Of a DNA stretch of 9,736 nucleotides, positions 6,480 to 9,736 are shown piece after piece. The DNA is taken from assembly GCA_905214235.1 (NCBI GenBank), contig CAJMLF010000044.1, positions 1-9,736 of the forward strand, in the 5' to 3' direction. The translations under genes were made by a program, and so were the position numbers. Under the pieces are notes generated by a model that was not told the DNA's origin, ran no database searches, and saw only the letters and a list, made by a program, of their open reading frames with translations. This stretch comes from an uncultured bacterium (lineage in GTDB: Bacteria > Bacillota > Bacilli > Lactobacillales > Lactobacillaceae). The stretch's first letter is position 1, and each line of letters opens with the position of its first letter.

Positions 6480-8576
6480 TTACGGCTTCGGGAAGTTTAG
6501 CTTTGGATAGTCCTTTAGTTCCGGAGCGTTGGTTGTGTAATCATCAAACGTACTCTGGTTGCCGTTTTCTGCCTTAACACTCGTCTTTTTCTTCTTCTGC
6601 GCATTCTTCAGGTTCTGGAGGCCCTTCTTCAGGTTGTAATTGTAGTCCTTCTTATTAACCTTCTTGAAGTCAGGGAGCTTGTAGAACCGCAGGAGATCAC
6701 CATTCATGACCCGGTCAGACAGGCCGAGGTCCGTTGTGACGTACTTTTGAATCTTGCTAAAGGCCTTCTTCTGCTTTGGCGTTGCCTTGGTAATCTGTTT
6801 ACCGTTCTTGGTGTAGTAGTAGTCACCATTGTACTTAGTGTACTTTGGTGTGACCCAGTCACCGTTTCTAAACGGCACAATCTGGTTCCGCTGTGGTGAC
6901 AAGAGGTCCTGACCAAACTGGATGTAGTTCTTGGAGCTAATCCCTAACAGGTCTTCCAGAGTTGGCAGTACATCAATTTCACCACCATAGGTATGGTCAA
7001 TGCCACCCTTCAGTCCCTGCATATTAATCATGAATGGGACCTTCTGGAACATTGCCAAGTCGTAGTTAGTGATTTTCTTCTTGTGCAAGATCTGGGCAAT
7101 TGCGTTCTGGTGGTTATTGGAGATCCCGTAGTGGTCCCCGTACAGGATCAGAACACTGTTTTGCCGTAAACCGGACTTATCAAGGTAGTCCAGGAACTCA
7201 CCCAGTGATTCATCCAGGTAACGGGCCGTCTGAACATACGGGTCAACGGTATCGTCACCAGTATGCCAAGCTTCAATGTCCTTGTTCTGTTTATCAAGGA
7301 TGTAAGGGTAGTGGTTAGTAACCGTAATCAGCTTAGCATAGAACGGTTGCGGCAGTTGCTCAATGTAGTGGGCACTTTCCTTTAAGAAGATCTTATCCTT
7401 CATCCCGTAGCCGACATCGTAATCCTTGGTCTTTGGGAAGTATTCCTTACTAAAGAAGTACTGGTAGCCAAAGGACTTATAAGCGTTGTCCCGGTTCCAG
7501 AAACTTGGGACGTCCCCGTGGAACGATGCTGTCGTGTAACCCAGCTTTTGGTGTAGGAGGGCCGGAGCGGATTGGAAGGTGTTCGTCGTTCCGTCCGTTA
7601 CCATCGCCGAACCTTCTGGCAAGCCAAAGAGTGAGTTTTCCAGCATCATTTCTGCATCGGCCGTCTTCCCCTGGCCAACCTGGTGGAAGAAGTTATCAAA
7701 GGCCAGGGTGTCATCAGCGTGGTAAAGCTTATCCAGGTTTGGCATTACTTCTTGCCCATCCTGTTTGTAATCAATCATGAACTGCTGGAGACTTTCCAAG
7801 TGGATCACGAAGATGTTCTTACCACGGGCAACCCCCTTATACTGGATGTTTGGTCCCGCGTAATTATGGTGGATAAAGTTAAGAACCGGTTTCAGCTGGT
7901 CCTGGTCGGCGCGGGCTTTGACGACGCTATTATGGGTCGTCTTGACCCCATCATAAATGGTATACGCCTGCAGGCCAAGGTACTTAACAATGTAGTTATT
8001 ATCAAACGTCCGGGTCAAAAGCTGCGAACGGTTGGACTCGGCCATCCCCAGGTTGGCACCAAAGAGGATAAAACCGAGGGCCGTCACGGTGATGGCGTAG
8101 CGGGTCTTAAAGCGCCGCATGTCAACCCGGATGATGTGGAACAGCAAGACCAGGGCCAAGATGATTACATCGGCGTAGACCAGGAAGTCTCCGGGACGCA
8201 TGATTCCCATCAGACTCTTACCCAGGTTGTTGGAAGTTGCTCCAGAACCCTTGATAACGTTAAAGGTAATGAAATCAGAAAATTCACGGTAGTACAGGAT
8301 GTTGGAGAATAGCCACGTCGATAAAAGGGCGTTAATAATCAACATCAACCAGTACGACAACCGTCCCCGGAAGTACAGTGCAATCCCTAGGAAAACCAGG
8401 GCTCCCGGTATTGTATTGAACGCGAGCAGGAAGTGTTGCATGCTTCCCTTAACACCGAGGTTGAATTCATTCTGGTATGCCCAATAACTCTTAAGGCAAA
8501 ATAAGAGTACGGCGAGCAGAAAGAACCCTAACTTGGTATTCAAGCCACGTCGCAACTTTTGCAACGCTGTTTTCAT
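6480..8576 (-). CDS. ltaS: Lipoteichoic acid synthase (LtaS family)
   Basis: This 698-aa membrane enzyme polymerises glycerol-phosphate from phosphatidylglycerol onto the glycolipid anchor of lipoteichoic acid outside the cell. About five membrane helices (residues 15 to 180) precede an extracellular sulfatase-like domain. The catalytic set known from Staphylococcus aureus LtaS is intact: E261 in HLES, T305 in GQGKTAD (nucleophile), W360 and R362, H422 in TNHYPY, and D481-H482 in YGDHYG. KARA at 221-224 sits where S. aureus LtaS is cut by signal peptidase. A Lys-rich tail (about 640-698) extends beyond the 646-aa S. aureus protein. The start at 8576 is chosen because GGAGG lies eight bases upstream; an ATG 36 bases earlier would add MFKLIFLMEEQI, which reads through that ribosome site. 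It appears monocistronic. A paralogue primase (LtaP-like) cannot be excluded from sequence alone. Confidence 0.94.
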   Translation of the reverse strand: MKTALQKLRRGLNTKLGFFLLAVLLFCLKSYWAYQNEFNLGVKGSMQHFLLAFNTIPGALVFLGIALYFRGRLSYWLMLIINALLSTWLFSNILYYREFSDFITFNVIKGSGATSNNLGKSLMGIMRPGDFLVYADVIILALVLLFHIIRVDMRRFKTRYAITVTALGFILFGANLGMAESNRSQLLTRTFDNNYIVKYLGLQAYTIYDGVKTTHNSVVKARADQDQLKPVLNFIHHNYAGPNIQYKGVARGKNIFVIHLESLQQFMIDYKQDGQEVMPNLDKLYHADDTLAFDNFFHQVGQGKTADAEMMLENSLFGLPEGSAMVTDGTTNTFQSAPALLHQKLGYTTASFHGDVPSFWNRDNAYKSFGYQYFFSKEYFPKTKDYDVGYGMKDKIFLKESAHYIEQLPQPFYAKLITVTNHYPYILDKQNKDIEAWHTGDDTVDPYVQTARYLDESLGEFLDYLDKSGLRQNSVLILYGDHYGISNNHQNAIAQILHKKKITNYDLAMFQKVPFMINMQGLKGGIDHTYGGEIDVLPTLEDLLGISSKNYIQFGQDLLSPQRNQIVPFRNGDWVTPKYTKYNGDYYYTKNGKQITKATPKQKKAFSKIQKYVTTDLGLSDRVMNGDLLRFYKLPDFKKVNKKDYNYNLKKGLQNLKNAQKKKKTSVKAENGNQSTFDDYTTNAPELKDYPKLNFPKP

Positions 8577-8611
8577 AATTTGTTCCTCCATTAAAAATAT
8601 CAACTTAAACA

Positions 8612-8637
8612 ATAATACATTCTGCTAACGAATAGCA
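8612..8637 (-). promoter_or_regulatory. Possible ltaS promoter with an inverted repeat
   Basis: TATTAT at 8612-8617 on the minus strand could be a -10 element, but the bases 15-18 bp upstream match -35 poorly (TTGCTA at 15 bp). Between them TGCTA-ACGAA-TAGCA (8623-8637) is a perfect 5-bp dyad with a 5-bp spacer. A weak -35 together with a dyad is the pattern expected for an activated or repressed promoter, but this is speculative. Confidence 0.3.
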
Positions 8638-8711
8638 ATCATCAAAGCGGCTTTTTTTCAAAAAGTTTAAATTTACTCGCCCTAAAATTAGTGGGTACCG
8701 CTTTCAACATC

Positions 8712-8765
8712 TTACTTTCCGATATTAAACATGTTATCATTTATCAGCACTATTTAAGGAGGGAG
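8712..8765 (+). promoter_or_regulatory. Extended -10 promoter and ribosome site of the EamA transporter gene
   Basis: TGTTATCAT at 8732-8740 is an extended -10 (TGn plus TATCAT), and TTACTT at 8712-8717 is a modest -35 at 17 bp. GGAGGGAG at 8758-8765 is a strong ribosome site, though its best core is somewhat far from the ATG at 8777. No alternative in-frame start codon lies between them. Confidence 0.55.
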
Positions 8766-8776
8766 CGTTATTCACC

Positions 8777-9676
8777 ATGTCACTTAGTAAGAAACAGGCC
8801 AACTTGATGTTATTGGCTGTCGCTATCCTCTGGGGGAGCAGCTACGTCTTCGCCAAATTAACGGTCGATGCCGGCATGCACTCCGGGCTGATCAATGCCT
8901 GCCGGGGGACGATGTGTGTCGCCGCCGGGAGCCTGATCTTTTTCAAAAAGCTTCGGCACATGACCTGGGTCGACGTCCGTCTGGGCCTGACCATCGGGAC
9001 GATTAACTTTTTGGGCTACTACCTACAGACGGACGCCCTACGCTACACGACCCCGGCCAAAAACGCCTTTTTAACAACCCTGTACATTGTTGTGGCCCCA
9101 CTCTTACTGTGGCTATTCTGGCATGAGCGCCCCCAGCGAAAGGCATACTTTTCAATTGCCCTTTCAATCATCGGGATGGCCGTCATCACCAACGTCTTAG
9201 GGAGCAACCTCCACCTGCAATTTGGTGATGTTTTAACGCTGATCTCCACCGTTTTCTGGGCCGCCCAGATCATCTTCTTCGCTAAGTACGCCCCCCACGC
9301 CTCCAGCCCCTGGGTCCTGATTTTCATGATTGGGATCTGCCAGGGAACCTTTGGCTGGATCACAACCTTCCTCTTTGAGCGCCCCACACTGGTGCACGTT
9401 CACTGGGTCCAAGCGTTGATTCCCCTAGCCATTTTGGCCATTGGGGTGACCTTCCTTGCCCAGGGGATGCAGATCACCGGGCAGGCATATACGGACCCGA
9501 CCACGGCCGGGTTGATCCTGATGCTGGAATCGTTCTTTGCTAGTGTCATGTCCGTCATCATGGGCTATGATCCCCTGACACCACAGCTGGTTATCGGTGG
9601 TTTTATCCTCCTGGTTGCCAACGCCATCATGCAGGTAAACATCCATATTCCATTCTTAAAACGGAAGGCATTATAA
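8777..9676 (+). CDS. EamA-domain (drug/metabolite superfamily) transporter
   Basis: This 299-aa protein has about ten hydrophobic helices arranged as two EamA repeats (roughly 8-140 and 149-289). WGSSYVFAK at 19-27 is the typical opening of the first repeat. AxxTTPAKNAFLTTLYIVVAPLL (87-110) and the second-repeat LESFFASVMSVIMG (250-263), followed by a Pro-containing loop and IGGFILLVANAI (273-284), fit the family. The usual GE near residue 263 is replaced by GYDP. These proteins are mostly proton- or gradient-driven exporters of small metabolites. The substrate here cannot be told from sequence, and the neighbouring ltaS, transcribed in the opposite direction, gives no clear clue. The protein is complete, ending in a basic tail (KRKAL). 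Confidence 0.9.
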   Translation: MSLSKKQANLMLLAVAILWGSSYVFAKLTVDAGMHSGLINACRGTMCVAAGSLIFFKKLRHMTWVDVRLGLTIGTINFLGYYLQTDALRYTTPAKNAFLTTLYIVVAPLLLWLFWHERPQRKAYFSIALSIIGMAVITNVLGSNLHLQFGDVLTLISTVFWAAQIIFFAKYAPHASSPWVLIFMIGICQGTFGWITTFLFERPTLVHVHWVQALIPLAILAIGVTFLAQGMQITGQAYTDPTTAGLILMLESFFASVMSVIMGYDPLTPQLVIGGFILLVANAIMQVNIHIPFLKRKAL

Positions 9677-9683
9677 AGAATAA

Positions 9684-9703
9684 GAAGCTGGGAAAAAAGC
9701 TTC
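9684..9703. other. Short hairpin after the transporter gene
   Basis: GAAGCT and AGCTTC form a 6-bp stem around GGGAAAAA, seven bases past the transporter stop. No T-run follows, so it is not a convincing intrinsic terminator. The remaining 33 bases to the window end show no recognisable gene. Confidence 0.35.
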
Positions 9704-9736
9704 AGAGTGCTCCGTATGGCTAGTATAGGACGATTG

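Noticed and set aside
7683..8312. Plus-strand open frame of 209 codons opposite ltaS
   Set aside because: It lies antisense to the conserved membrane and catalytic region of LtaS, with no ribosome site seen and no recognisable domain.

Overview
The window looks like chromosomal DNA from a lactic acid bacterium of the Lactobacillaceae. A heterofermentative Limosilactobacillus-like species is my best guess. The grounds are the KxYKxGKxW signal peptide plus LPxTG anchor, a lipoteichoic acid synthase, strong GGAGG ribosome sites, and coding DNA near half G+C separated by very AT-rich spacers. Species assignment is inference only.

Left edge (1-1195): the first 76 codons of a PreT-like dihydropyrimidine dehydrogenase subunit run leftward off the window. 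A TenA-family thiaminase II / aminopyrimidine aminohydrolase (tenA) diverges from it across a 257-bp AT-rich spacer. tenA ends in a strong hairpin that also faces the end of the copper operon.

Copper operon (1201-3550, minus strand): a two-gene operon encodes a membrane-anchored cupredoxin resembling pneumococcal CupA (123 aa) and a Cu(I)-exporting P1B-type ATPase (637 aa) that has no N-terminal metal-binding domain. The stop and start codons overlap as TAATG. The promoter is near-ideal (TTGACA-17 bp-TATGAT). One perfect and one near-perfect CopY operator (TACAnnTGTA type) lie on it. No copY gene is visible, so the regulator must be encoded elsewhere. The likely circuit is that CopY releases the promoter when copper rises, CupA takes up Cu(I) at the outer face of the membrane, and CopA exports it.

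Surface region (3554-8760, minus strand): a large sortase-anchored protein (813 aa) has a choice-of-anchor A domain on a long Pro-rich stalk. The stalk is built from two different tandem repeat families, 20/14 aa and 24 aa. A 380-bp spacer containing an AT-rich stretch and a terminator-like hairpin separates it from a complete LtaS-type lipoteichoic acid synthase (698 aa from the ribosome-site-supported start). Both act in the cell envelope but appear to be separate transcripts.

Right edge (8700-9736): a DMT/EamA-family transporter diverges from ltaS, followed by a short hairpin and the window end.

No RNA genes, CRISPR array, insertion sequence or prophage genes were seen. The most informative features are the operator-promoter arrangement with the split CupA/CopA pair, and the evolving repeat array of the surface protein. 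I did not find evidence of a wholly undescribed system.
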